Origin: an uncultured Bacteroidales bacterium | GTDB lineage: Bacteria; Bacteroidota; Bacteroidia; Bacteroidales; Paludibacteraceae | Assembly: GCA_937885465.1 (NCBI GenBank) | Contig: CAKZZM010000073.1 | Location: 1-26,202, forward strand | DNA: 26,202 nucleotides | Direction of reading: 5' to 3' | Part shown: in pieces, positions 1 to 5,900 of the stretch | How the letters are laid out: every line of letters starts with the position of its first letter | Position numbering within the stretch: position 1 is the stretch's first letter | Program-made: the position numbers and the translations under genes | Notes under the pieces: model-generated | The model's database searches: none | What the model was told of the DNA's origin: nothing | What the model saw: only the letters and a program-made list of their open reading frames with translations

Positions 1-2
1 TA

Positions 3-1013
3 TTGCGCGGCGAAGAACCGTCAGAGGAAAGCGTGAACAGAGTGAACGATGTGCCACAGGTGTTCAAGGATTGGGTGGAGATGAATACCGAGCGAGTAAA
101 ATACGCTCAATCATTACCATACTTCATTCTTGACAATGCCCACTATGTTCCGAAAGACTTTATTGATAATGTCGGGTATTACTCCGTTAAGAAAAGTCCA
201 AGTGTTGTGGGCGATGTGATAGAGAGCCTACATAAACTCATAGACCCTACCTACATTCGCGATAAAGATGTTAAGGAGTTGATTATGGACTTTGCAGGTA
301 AAAACCCTGCCCTGTTTAAGTATGGACTTGGCGAAGTAAAAATAACTCGCGCTGCAAGTGCTGATTATTTTATGGGCGAATTTCGTACCTGTGAAAAGGC
401 TTCAGGAGTTTATCTCCCCAAGCCAAGTACTATTGCTATTGTTGATAAGCAGTTTCCTATGTCGGATGGTCGCATGTTTGCACCATTACAAGACCTTAAA
501 AAAGCCATACAGGCTATTAAAGAGGGGCGTAAGTTGGAGTTTAATGAAGAGTATGCATTAGAGAGTTTATGGCACGAAATACGCCACGCAGGAGCAAAGG
601 GTTGGAGCAGAGCCAATATAGCAACTAAAGAAACACGAAATGCTATGGAAACAATAAATCAATTCTGCGCAAGGCGATCTTACGGACAATTAGTTACGGC
701 TCTTGGAGGAAAAGTGCGAAATCAAGCCGAGATTATAGCAAACGGTTATGGGTATAATACAAGTGTTGCAAACCTCAATTCTATACTTGAATACTATGGC
801 GTGAAACCTCAAAACCTATATCGCTATTTCAAAGATAGGATACAAACCTCATATTATGAGGAGATATACGAAGATTTAGCGCAGTATCTTGCTCGTAACA
901 TTGGGTTGAGTATTGATACAATTAAAAACGATTTGTTGCGTCTGGCATTAGGAACGCATGACAGAAGATATCCAATGAACAAAGATAGTTTTAGGATTTA
1001 CCTCGGCTTTTAG
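3..1013 (+). CDS. Phage head morphogenesis protein, C-terminal part, with zincin-like domain (partial)
   Basis: The reading frame is open to the left edge, so the true start lies upstream and only the C-terminal 336 codons are seen. The stretch NDVPQVFKDWV followed by LPYFILDN is typical of the linker in Bacteroidales phage minor head (SPP1 gp7/Mu F-like) proteins. The visible part ends in a domain with HEIRH at residues 191-195 (nt 573-587), an HExxH zinc-metallopeptidase signature. It is followed by METINQFCARRSY, where E216 is a plausible third zinc ligand, and by an NGYGY segment; I recall both from this family. Such proteins sit at the portal vertex and help build the prohead. The stop codon shares four bases with the stop of the next, convergent gene. 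The protease activity is inferred from the motif; the head role is inferred from family and from the scaffold and capsid genes downstream. Confidence 0.75.
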   Translation: MRGEEPSEESVNRVNDVPQVFKDWVEMNTERVKYAQSLPYFILDNAHYVPKDFIDNVGYYSVKKSPSVVGDVIESLHKLIDPTYIRDKDVKELIMDFAGKNPALFKYGLGEVKITRAASADYFMGEFRTCEKASGVYLPKPSTIAIVDKQFPMSDGRMFAPLQDLKKAIQAIKEGRKLEFNEEYALESLWHEIRHAGAKGWSRANIATKETRNAMETINQFCARRSYGQLVTALGGKVRNQAEIIANGYGYNTSVANLNSILEYYGVKPQNLYRYFKDRIQTSYYEEIYEDLAQYLARNIGLSIDTIKNDLLRLALGTHDRRYPMNKDSFRIYLGF

Positions 1014-1285
1014 ATAGCAATATCGTTATTACAATGTCGAAAGAAGTCTGTTCGTTCTACACTATCCTTTGGAGCGAACCGACTTAAGTATTTTTCTGCA
1101 TTTCGTTTATCGCCACGATATAAGAATAACTCTACCAAAGTAGCGTCTCTAGAATGACTATCTGCGCCTGCCTTTTTGTCGCATTGTTCCACAATCTGTA
1201 ATTCGGCAAAGTATTCTTCCTTTGAACGAATACGTAAATACTTTAATTCTTCGGGCGTTGGGTTGTAGTCAAATATCGTTTCCAT
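1010..1285 (-). CDS. Conserved hypothetical protein, 91 aa
   Basis: Small soluble protein beginning METIFDYNPTPEEL, with a mainly helical body and the segment LFLYRGDKRNAEKYL. I recall similar small proteins from Bacteroidales mobile elements but know no function. The start at 1285 is preferred because an A-rich leader precedes it. The frame stays open to an ATG at 1411, which would add 42 residues that look like translated leader. A well-formed promoter lies upstream at 1434-1465, so this gene is probably transcribed independently of the rest of the minus cassette, with a leader of about 140 nt. Its stop overlaps the stop of the head morphogenesis gene (1010-1013), so the two transcripts collide tail to tail. 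Confidence 0.7.
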   Translation of the reverse strand: METIFDYNPTPEELKYLRIRSKEEYFAELQIVEQCDKKAGADSHSRDATLVELFLYRGDKRNAEKYLSRFAPKDSVERTDFFRHCNNDIAI

Positions 1286-1433
1286 ATCGTTTATTTTGTT
1301 GAAATTTGGGTTTTGTGGGGTTTTAATTACAAAATCAAGGGAAATACTCAATCGTACTTTATTGTGCGAAATTTGGGCTATTTCTGCGCCTAACACAAGC
1401 ACATCTTTCAAGGCTCAATCTTAAAAAACGGTG

Positions 1434-1465
1434 CAAAAGTACGAAAATAAAATGACATAAACAAA
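1434..1465 (-). promoter_or_regulatory. Bacteroides-type promoter for the 1010-1285 gene
   Basis: Read on the minus strand, TTTG (1462-1465) is followed after 20 nt by TACTTTTG (1434-1441), matching the Bacteroides primary sigma consensus TTTG-N19-21-TAnnTTTG. Transcription would begin near 1427 and run left. The perfect inverted repeat 1467-1548 abuts the -33 element on its upstream side, where an activator or repressor could bind. Confidence 0.75.
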
Positions 1466-1466
1466 A

Positions 1467-1548
1467 ATATTTCGCGTCTGTTGCGCGTTTTACCTCTAAG
1501 GTAAAAAAGTATCAAACCGATGTAACAAACGCAACAGACGCGAAATAT
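1467..1548. repeat. 82-bp inverted repeat with perfect 19-bp arms
   Basis: The arm ATATTTCGCGTCTGTTGCG (1467-1485) is perfectly complementary to 1530-1548. Pairing continues inward with mismatches for about 11 more positions. The interior holds a second palindrome, TTTTACCT-cta-AGGTAAAA (1488-1506). I see no target-site duplication and no gene inside. It could be an operator for the adjacent promoter, a hairpin in a transcript entering from the right, or a small MITE-like relic. Confidence 0.8.
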
Positions 1549-1815
1549 GGCGGTAAATTTAGCCATTCTTACTAATACGTTCCATTCGTCTTTGGTCGGC
1601 TCACTCTTTGGCTGCTCTTTTCGTTTGGAGAATACTCCTGTGACAGAAATACCCCCACGGTTGAAACATTGAAGAAAATATATATTTGCCATATTTTTGG
1701 TGTTTGCGGTTGTTTTGGCGGCGTTGGCGGGTTCGCGCGCGCGTTACCCTCGCCACCTGCCCTATGCGCGTATGTGGGGCGAATAACGCCTATACCCAGA
1801 AATGATAGTGTGGCG

Positions 1816-1885
1816 TTTTTTTTAGAATACGATAGTATTCTTTTTTTTATATATCGTATTGTATGGCGATAGCCTAATACAATAC
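1816..1885. repeat. Two GATA-loop hairpins, the first flanked by T-tracts
   Basis: GGCG is followed by eight T (1816-1823), then AGAATAC-GATA-GTATTCT (1824-1841, its last T opening a run of eight T at 1841-1848). A second hairpin follows at 1856-1885: GTATTGTAT-GGC, loop GATA, GCC-TA-ATACAATAC, a 12-bp stem with a two-base bulge. On the plus strand the first hairpin plus T-tract resembles a weak intrinsic terminator. On the minus strand it is flanked by A-tracts. A closely similar T-tract/palindrome/T-tract unit occurs at 2552-2582. Confidence 0.75.
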
Positions 1886-1886
1886 A

Positions 1887-1940
1887 CACTATCACTATCA
1901 CTATCACTTACACTTACACTTACATTTACACTTACATTAT
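1887..1940. repeat. Tandem hexamer array, 9 units
   Basis: Nine consecutive 6-bp units occur: CACTAT three times, CACTTA three times, CATTTA, CACTTA and CATTAT. The plus strand has no G in this run. The array lies downstream of the stop of the 2008-2214 gene, so it would be in the 3' untranslated part of the minus-strand transcript. Confidence 0.85.
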
Positions 1941-1942
1941 CA

Positions 1943-1993
1943 GTTCCATTTGTTCCATTTGTTCCATTTTGGAACACTTGTTCCATTTGTTCT
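1943..1993. repeat. GTTCCATTT direct repeats, 4 copies
   Basis: Copies lie at 1943-1951, 1952-1960, 1961-1969 and 1980-1988. The inverted copy GGAAC (1971-1975) makes GTTCC-ATTTT-GGAAC palindromic, and a partial copy begins at 1989. The 9-bp spacing and phased copies resemble a protein-binding (iteron-like) array. They may alternatively be slippage products. Confidence 0.8.
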
Positions 1994-2007
1994 AAAATGT
2001 TTTAGTG

Positions 2008-2214
2008 TCATACATTTAATGTTTTAAGTTGTTTTATAAGTGTTTGTTTGAGGTCGTTGATGTCGTTCCACGCTGTGGCTAAATCACCCATTGCGGCTCG
2101 GTATGAAGCGTCTCCGCGCCACCATATCATCACCTCTTCGTTAGGGTCAATAGCATTGACCGCTTGCCTATACTCTTCTGCCGTAAACGGCTGAACGGTC
2201 AAGATGAAGTCCAC
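2008..2214 (-). CDS. Hypothetical protein, 68 aa, GTG start
   Basis: The frame begins at a GTG (2212-2214) and encodes a small acidic-to-neutral protein with the segments QPFTAEEYRQAV and EEVMIWWRGDASYR and a helical C-terminus. I do not recognise a family. It is in the same reading frame as the upstream gene 2239-2496, separated only by that gene's TAA and eight sense codons. It could therefore be a coupled second cistron, a readthrough product, or a gene split by a nonsense mutation. Last gene of the right-hand part of the minus cassette before the repeat-rich region. Confidence 0.5.
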   Translation of the reverse strand: MDFILTVQPFTAEEYRQAVNAIDPNEEVMIWWRGDASYRAAMGDLATAWNDINDLKQTLIKQLKTLNV

Positions 2215-2238
2215 ACCGCGCTCTGAATAGCGTTCAAG

Positions 2239-2496
2239 TTAGGCTATCACCTCACCGTCTCGGTTGTAGTCAATGCTGACTTTCCAACCTTGGTTATCGC
2301 ACCACACTTCGAGGGCTTGAGCATCCGGCAGGCGCACCATCTTGTAAATTGCCGCCTGTCCCTCGCTGATGAGTTGCGCTGCACGTTCCTTGGCGGCAGC
2401 CTTGTTTTCCTCAATGCCGATGTACTGTGGGTAGCCTTCTGCCGTGTAGCCGAATAGGCAGTAGTGCCTATGCCTGTTTGTCTTTTTCTGTGCCAT
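2239..2496 (-). CDS. Hypothetical protein, 85 aa
   Basis: Small basic-N-terminal protein starting MAQKKTNRHRHYCLFGYT and ending KVSIDYNRDGEVIA. It has an internal Ala/Lys-rich helix (residues about 31-43) and an alternating beta pattern, and I know no named family. The ATG at 2494-2496 is preceded on the minus strand by a nine-A run, as is common in Bacteroidetes leaders. The 200 bp between it and the preceding gene hold the 15-bp inverted repeat cassette. No canonical promoter is seen there, so it may be transcribed by readthrough from upstream. Confidence 0.65.
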   Translation of the reverse strand: MAQKKTNRHRHYCLFGYTAEGYPQYIGIEENKAAAKERAAQLISEGQAAIYKMVRLPDAQALEVWCDNQGWKVSIDYNRDGEVIA

Positions 2497-2523
2497 ATCT
2501 CTATTTTTTTTTATTAGTGGGCG

Positions 2524-2665
2524 AAATTCAATACCGACTGAAATAAGGGCGTTTTTTTTTAAGAACGTTAGTTCTTTTTTTTATTTCTCTCCTATTCCTT
2601 TCCTATTCCTTATCCTTTCCTAATCCTATACTATCCTTTCCTACGCGCGCGTCGGTATTGAATTT
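2524..2665. repeat. 142-bp segment bounded by perfect 15-bp inverted repeats, containing a T-tract palindrome
   Basis: AAATTCAATACCGAC (2524-2538) is the exact reverse complement of 2651-2665. Between the arms are GGCG plus nine T, the palindrome AAGAAC-GTTA-GTTCTT (2561-2576) running into eight T (2575-2582), a pyrimidine-rich run without G (about 2583-2644) containing many CCTAT/CCTTT motifs, and CGCGCGC. On the minus strand this run gives a series of spaced GG pairs. The unit lies directly upstream of the 2239-2496 start. It could be an invertible segment, a long-range RNA stem, or a plus-strand terminator. Confidence 0.75.
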
Positions 2666-2696
2666 GTATTGATTTGCTTTTGTTTTGCTTTTGATG

Positions 2697-3161
2697 TTAG
2701 TAAATTCTGACGATGTTAGAGGCTTGTTTATTGCCCCATATTCGTTTCACGATTTCGTAGGCTGGTTCGTCACCGTCCCACCCGATGAAACACTCGTGAT
2801 TATTGTACTCATAGAAATACACCTCTTGCGGGTCGCATTCTTTTTTAATCTGCTTGTCGATATTGAGAGCCGTGAGATACTTACCAACTCCGTCACGTGT
2901 GCCGTATAGTCCGGCACCAACGCTGACTAATTTTTCACCCTCTTTCAATGGGCGAATACGCTTCTTGCCGTCCTCAAACTGTTCGTTGCTGAAAGCATAG
3001 AAGCAGTCGTATTTGTAGCAGTCGGTGTTACTCTGTTCTTCTCGCAGTTGGCAGTAGCGTTTCAGTGTTTTAGCGTTGCGCATTATTACTGCACCGTCTG
3101 TACGCTCAAACTCACGGCGATATTCCAAGCCGCTTGGTAGTGTGATATACTCTTCGTTCAT
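2697..3161 (-). CDS. Conserved hypothetical protein, 154 aa
   Basis: Soluble protein starting MNEEYITLPSGLEYRREF. The middle reads YKYDCFYAFSNEQF and the C-terminus contains DPQEVYFYEYNNHECFIGWDGDEPAYEIVKRIWG. The aromatic, acidic C-terminal half is reminiscent of small proteins carried by Bacteroidales conjugative elements and phages; this is from memory and gives no function. It has no signal peptide or membrane segment. It lies 18 nt after the 3180-3461 gene on the same strand, which suggests co-transcription. Confidence 0.7.
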   Translation of the reverse strand: MNEEYITLPSGLEYRREFERTDGAVIMRNAKTLKRYCQLREEQSNTDCYKYDCFYAFSNEQFEDGKKRIRPLKEGEKLVSVGAGLYGTRDGVGKYLTALNIDKQIKKECDPQEVYFYEYNNHECFIGWDGDEPAYEIVKRIWGNKQASNIVRIY

Positions 3162-3179
3162 ATCAGTTCCTCCATTGTT

Positions 3180-3461
3180 TTAATGCTGATTATACTTTTC
3201 AAGAATATGGTCTATTATCGAGCATAAGTTTTGCAAGGGTTCATTATACACAGAATATAGATTGCCCGTTCCGTGTTCTACAAGCTCCCACATACCGTTC
3301 AGCCATATCAGTTCGTCATATATGCAGTACTCATCATCAATATGGAAGCCGTAGCAAGAGTGGTACTCGCTCACCTCACAACACCCACCAAAGATACTGC
3401 CGAGTGCCTTAAGGGCTTCTGTTCGCAGTTGGTCTGCTCTTTTGGTAAATCTGTTTTTCAT
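3180..3461 (-). CDS. Hypothetical protein, 93 aa
   Basis: Starts MKNRFTKRADQLRTEALKAL, a basic amphipathic helix. A Cys-containing middle (FGGCCEVSEYHSCYGF) and a hydrophobic C-terminal helix (LCSIIDHILEKY) follow. The cysteines are not arranged as a clear zinc finger. No family is recognised. It sits between the MutS-like gene and the 154-aa gene on the same strand and is probably part of one transcript. Confidence 0.6.
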   Translation of the reverse strand: MKNRFTKRADQLRTEALKALGSIFGGCCEVSEYHSCYGFHIDDEYCIYDELIWLNGMWELVEHGTGNLYSVYNEPLQNLCSIIDHILEKYNQH

Positions 3462-3518
3462 TATGCTGCTATGTTTAAGAGATTTCGTAATTCCTGTTCT
3501 TTGCGTTGAATATCCAAC

Positions 3519-3824
3519 TTACACTAACTCTGTCACGCCACGCTTGACAAATCTGTCTGTCAGTTTCGGGTCTTCCAATTGGTCACAGATAGCAACGCGC
3601 TTTCCTGCACGCACTAACTTGGGCAAATAGGTATCGAGGGCGTGAAACGGAAAGCCGCAAATGTGTTTACCGTCCGGTCGTTGAGTTAGCGTAACACCTA
3701 AAATCTTGCTCGCTTGGTCAGCATCGTCATTGTAGGCTTCATAAAAGTCCCCACAACGGAATAACAACATAGCGTCAGGGCATTGTTGTTTGATGTCGTT
3801 AAATAGTTCATCGATAGTCTTCAT
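3519..3824 (-). CDS. Stand-alone MutS domain I (mismatch-recognition domain) protein
   Basis: The 101 residues align by eye with the N-terminal domain of MutS. The segment LLFRCGDFYEAYNDDA carries the Phe-X-Glu mismatch-reading motif (F27, E29). GFPFHALDTYLPKLV, RVAICDQLEDP and RGVTELV follow in the normal MutS order. Full MutS proteins are about 850 aa. The connector, lever, clamp and ATPase domains are all absent, and the next bases encode unrelated genes, so this is a domain-only protein rather than a visible fragment of a larger frame. In MutS this domain inserts Phe at a mismatch. Alone it could compete with host MutS, bind DNA, or do something else. Carriage by a phage suggests modulation of host mismatch repair or recombination, which is inference. 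Confidence 0.85.
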   Translation of the reverse strand: MKTIDELFNDIKQQCPDAMLLFRCGDFYEAYNDDADQASKILGVTLTQRPDGKHICGFPFHALDTYLPKLVRAGKRVAICDQLEDPKLTDRFVKRGVTELV

Positions 3825-3838
3825 AGGTCTGAATGTTT

Positions 3839-3970
3839 TTAGTGGTTATTACGGTAGATTGGTATATTGCCAATCATCTTTGTTAAGTTCTCAATGTTTT
3901 CATTGAGTTTGTGCAACTCCTCTGCTATTCTCTTGATAGCAGCACAGGCTTCTAATTCTGCATTTGTCAT
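3839..3970 (-). CDS. Small coiled-coil protein, 43 aa
   Basis: ATG at 3968-3970, stop TAA at 3839-3841. The peptide begins MTNAELEACAAIKRIAEELH and continues with KLNENIENLTKMIG, a heptad-like helix, ending IPIYRNNH. The A-rich leader, the 14-bp gap to the MutS-like gene and the protein-like composition support a real gene. Part of it (CTCAATG-TTTT-CATTGAG near 3891) is palindromic at DNA level. Function unknown; a small oligomerising or partner protein is plausible. Confidence 0.6.
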   Translation of the reverse strand: MTNAELEACAAIKRIAEELHKLNENIENLTKMIGNIPIYRNNH

Positions 3971-3986
3971 AGTCTATAAAATTAGA

Positions 3987-4023
3987 GTTGCTCTCGCACC
4001 GTTTTTCTTGGCACGAGAGCAAC
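3987..4023 (-). terminator. Strong stem-loop between minus-strand genes
   Basis: GTTGCTCTCG (3987-3996) pairs perfectly with 4014-4023. Four more pairs, two of them G-U on the minus-strand RNA, extend the stem to 14 bp around an A-rich loop. On the minus strand it follows the stop of 4033-5166 and is followed by TCTAATTTT. This makes it a partial terminator or an mRNA-processing or stability hairpin rather than a classic U-tract terminator. Confidence 0.6.
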
Positions 4024-4032
4024 GATTGATAT

Positions 4033-5166
4033 TTAGGCAGTCAGTTTAACACGGTTCATCAGATTGCCCGAAATCTCGTGTAATTCTCTTGCTCTTTCGG
4101 GGCTGACCTCGCGAGCGTGAGCGGTAATGGCTTGTGTCAGTTTCCATAGGGTAGCACCTCCGACAACTCCGTCATCGGGATTGTTATTCATCAGCAGTTT
4201 CTCAACAGCCTGTTGCTCTGCTTTCAGTATTGCACCACCCTGTTGCAGTTTCTTCAACTCACGGTCGAAATCAACCTCTATTTCGCTTGCACCCTGTATC
4301 TCCAACGCTTTCTGCATTATGTTGTCACGGCTGTACAAACCGCGCGTCAGGTCACGAACGGCTGATACCGTTGTCTCGGTGTCAAGTTTGTAGGTGCGCT
4401 CTGACAATGCAAGGCTGTCAGGCAACTTACTACCAAGGTGTACTTGCTTCATTACGCTTTCGCGCACCATACCGTTCAAGCAAGCACCGTTGAGCAGGAA
4501 CGTACGCATATCAACAGCACCGTCTCCATAGTCTGATGTGGAGAAACGCGCTCCGGCAAAGATTATCACCTCACCGTTATTCTTGGTCGGAATGCTGATA
4601 GGTGTAGGCAGTATCGTTTCAGCCCACACCTTGGTATCGGTCATATAAGCGTCCGAAATAACTGCACTTTGTCCTGCGGCTTCCTCAACAAAAGCGGTGA
4701 GTATCTGTACCGAATTAAGACGGCGGTAGGAGTCCGACAAAACGCCACGCACTTGTCTGCCCACGGCGCGAACGAGAACACGGCTGCGTTGTGTGTAGTC
4801 AGAGTGTTGGTTGAGTATTTCAGCAGCCAACATCATTTGCCACGGCTCACCTGCTGCGAGCGTCTTAAGATAGCGAGAGGGAACACCCATACGGTCTGCC
4901 AACTGACCAACGGCGTTGGTGTGTAACGAAAACTGACCGTCAGGCATTGACATCATCAAGCCGTCTTCTCCTGCGAACGTGATTACAGGGCGTTCACCTC
5001 TGTTTTTCAAGTTCACACCAAGAGGAGCGATGTAGTCTTGGGCTATCTTGCCCTCGCTCAACAGGCGTTCCATTGTTGCTTGTACTCCGACAGCCTTGCC
5101 GTCAATCATTCTTTGAACTTTGTTCATTACGACTTCATTAAGTCCTTGTTGCATTGTTGCTTCCAT
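4033..5166 (-). CDS. DUF932-like phage/mobile-element protein, 377 aa
   Basis: The core contains SRVLVRAVGRQVRGVLSD then SYRRLNSVQILTAFV, and later VIIFAGARFSTSDYGDGAVD and LNGACLNGM. This pattern resembles the DUF932/TIGR03299 phage-plasmid protein family. The C-terminal third is helical (KLQQGGAILKAEQQAVEKLL, then TLWKLTQAITAHAREV). No catalytic motif is evident and the biochemical role of the family is not established. The start at 5166 (METAT-like leader MEATMQQGLNE) was chosen because an upstream ATG at 5262 in the same frame would overlap the preceding gene by about 50 bp and encode an atypical N-terminus. It is the largest gene of the minus cassette. Such genes are also common in Bacteroidales conjugative elements. 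Confidence 0.65.
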   Translation of the reverse strand: MEATMQQGLNEVVMNKVQRMIDGKAVGVQATMERLLSEGKIAQDYIAPLGVNLKNRGERPVITFAGEDGLMMSMPDGQFSLHTNAVGQLADRMGVPSRYLKTLAAGEPWQMMLAAEILNQHSDYTQRSRVLVRAVGRQVRGVLSDSYRRLNSVQILTAFVEEAAGQSAVISDAYMTDTKVWAETILPTPISIPTKNNGEVIIFAGARFSTSDYGDGAVDMRTFLLNGACLNGMVRESVMKQVHLGSKLPDSLALSERTYKLDTETTVSAVRDLTRGLYSRDNIMQKALEIQGASEIEVDFDRELKKLQQGGAILKAEQQAVEKLLMNNNPDDGVVGGATLWKLTQAITAHAREVSPERARELHEISGNLMNRVKLTA

Positions 5167-5212
5167 TGTAGTAAAATTTATAAAGTGATACATTAAAGTT
5201 GATTTTTCAAGA

Positions 5213-5731
5213 TTATTCTTCATCATAGTCTTCGTCCCATTCATCTTCCTCGTATGGGTCATTGTCCACGTCTAATTCAGCATCGCGAAAGTCCCAAAAA
5301 TCACGAGTGTTATGCGTTTCGTAACTTTTATTGAGGGCGATGTAAAGTATGGCGCACGACTCCAATTCTGCAATCAGGTCTCTGTACTCATCATCGGAGA
5401 TATAATCACCCTCTAACAATAACGAGAAGCGGTGAAAAACCTCATTACAGTTTTGGTCATTAAGCCTGAAAGCGAGATAGCGCACAGCAGGGTTGACCGT
5501 TTCACGACCATAGCCGTGTCCTGCAATATCACCGTCATTGAAAAAACGATAGCCAATGCGATTTACGGCTCTGATTATCTCACCTGCTTCGGTGTCGCAC
5601 TTACCCGACATAGGTACAAGTTCGTCAAACAACATTGTGTTGACTTTTTCACGCTCGGTCGGACAAACACCATTGTTTGTCGCAACCTTGTCTAATGCTT
5701 TGCGGAGTTCCGCTGAAATCTTTGTTGCCAT
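5213..5731 (-). CDS. Conserved hypothetical protein with acidic tail, 172 aa
   Basis: Starts MATKISAELRKALDKVATNN. It has a middle motif GDIAGHGYGRETVNPAVRYLAF and ends in a very acidic tail (residues about 147-172, mostly D/E with a few W and Y). Proteins with a similar GxGYGxETxNPAxR segment occur in Bacteroidales mobile elements as far as I recall, without a known function. The tail could mimic nucleic acid or mediate a protein contact. It lies 46 bp upstream of the DUF932-like gene in the same operon. Confidence 0.7.
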   Translation of the reverse strand: MATKISAELRKALDKVATNNGVCPTEREKVNTMLFDELVPMSGKCDTEAGEIIRAVNRIGYRFFNDGDIAGHGYGRETVNPAVRYLAFRLNDQNCNEVFHRFSLLLEGDYISDDEYRDLIAELESCAILYIALNKSYETHNTRDFWDFRDAELDVDNDPYEEDEWDEDYDEE

Positions 5732-5770
5732 AGAAATAAAATGTTTATGAGTTTATGTTTGAGTTGATTG

Positions 5771-5896
5771 TTAGTCTAAAAGGTGAGTAATGCAGTAGTA
5801 TTGTGCTTCTGCTAATAACTCCTGTTGAGTGAGGGTCTCACTGCTTGGCTCAAAGCCCATATAATACGCTCCCTCAATGATTGCTAATGCTGGCAT
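5771..5896 (-). CDS. Small hypothetical protein, 41 aa
   Basis: ATG at 5894-5896, TAA at 5771-5773. The peptide begins MPALAIIEGAYYMGFEPSSE, continues TLTQQELLAEAQYYC and ends ITHLLD. It starts four bases after the stop of the 5901-6134 gene, a spacing that suggests translational coupling. The sequence looks protein-like (an extended segment then a helix). No family recognised. Confidence 0.6.
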   Translation of the reverse strand: MPALAIIEGAYYMGFEPSSETLTQQELLAEAQYYCITHLLD

Positions 5897-5900
5897 ACGA

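Larger units (their letters stand above)
1286..2007. other. 722-bp intergenic region without a convincing gene
   Basis: From left to right it holds the leader and promoter of the 1010-1285 gene, the 19-bp-arm inverted repeat, a stretch around 1560-1800 with a GC-rich core including CGCGCGCGCG near 1735, a T-tract-flanked palindrome, a GATA-loop hairpin, a hexamer tandem array, and four copies of GTTCCATTT. Two minus-strand open frames cross it (1408-1692 and 1572-1907), but they read through the promoter and repeats and resemble no known protein. The 1408-1692 frame contains one hydrophobic stretch and is not fully excluded as a small membrane protein. Confidence 0.6.

Noticed and set aside
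1681..1688. Plus-strand TATATTTG, a match to the Bacteroides -7 box
   Set aside because: The only TTG at the -33 side leaves a 17-nt spacer and there is no plus-strand gene downstream.
1408..1907. Minus-strand open frames of 94 and 111 codons (1408-1692 and 1572-1907)
   Set aside because: They run through the promoter, inverted repeat, T-tract palindrome and hexamer array, overlap each other, and give low-complexity peptides. One hydrophobic stretch keeps the first from being fully excluded, but evidence is too weak to call a gene.
1887..1993. CRISPR array
   Set aside because: Units of 6 and 9 bp without spacers are tandem repeats, not CRISPR repeats, and no cas gene is present.
5167..5262. 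Longer N-terminus for the DUF932-like protein from an ATG at 5262
   Set aside because: It would overlap the preceding gene by about 50 bp, and the added residues look like translated leader. The ATG at 5166 has the usual A-rich leader.
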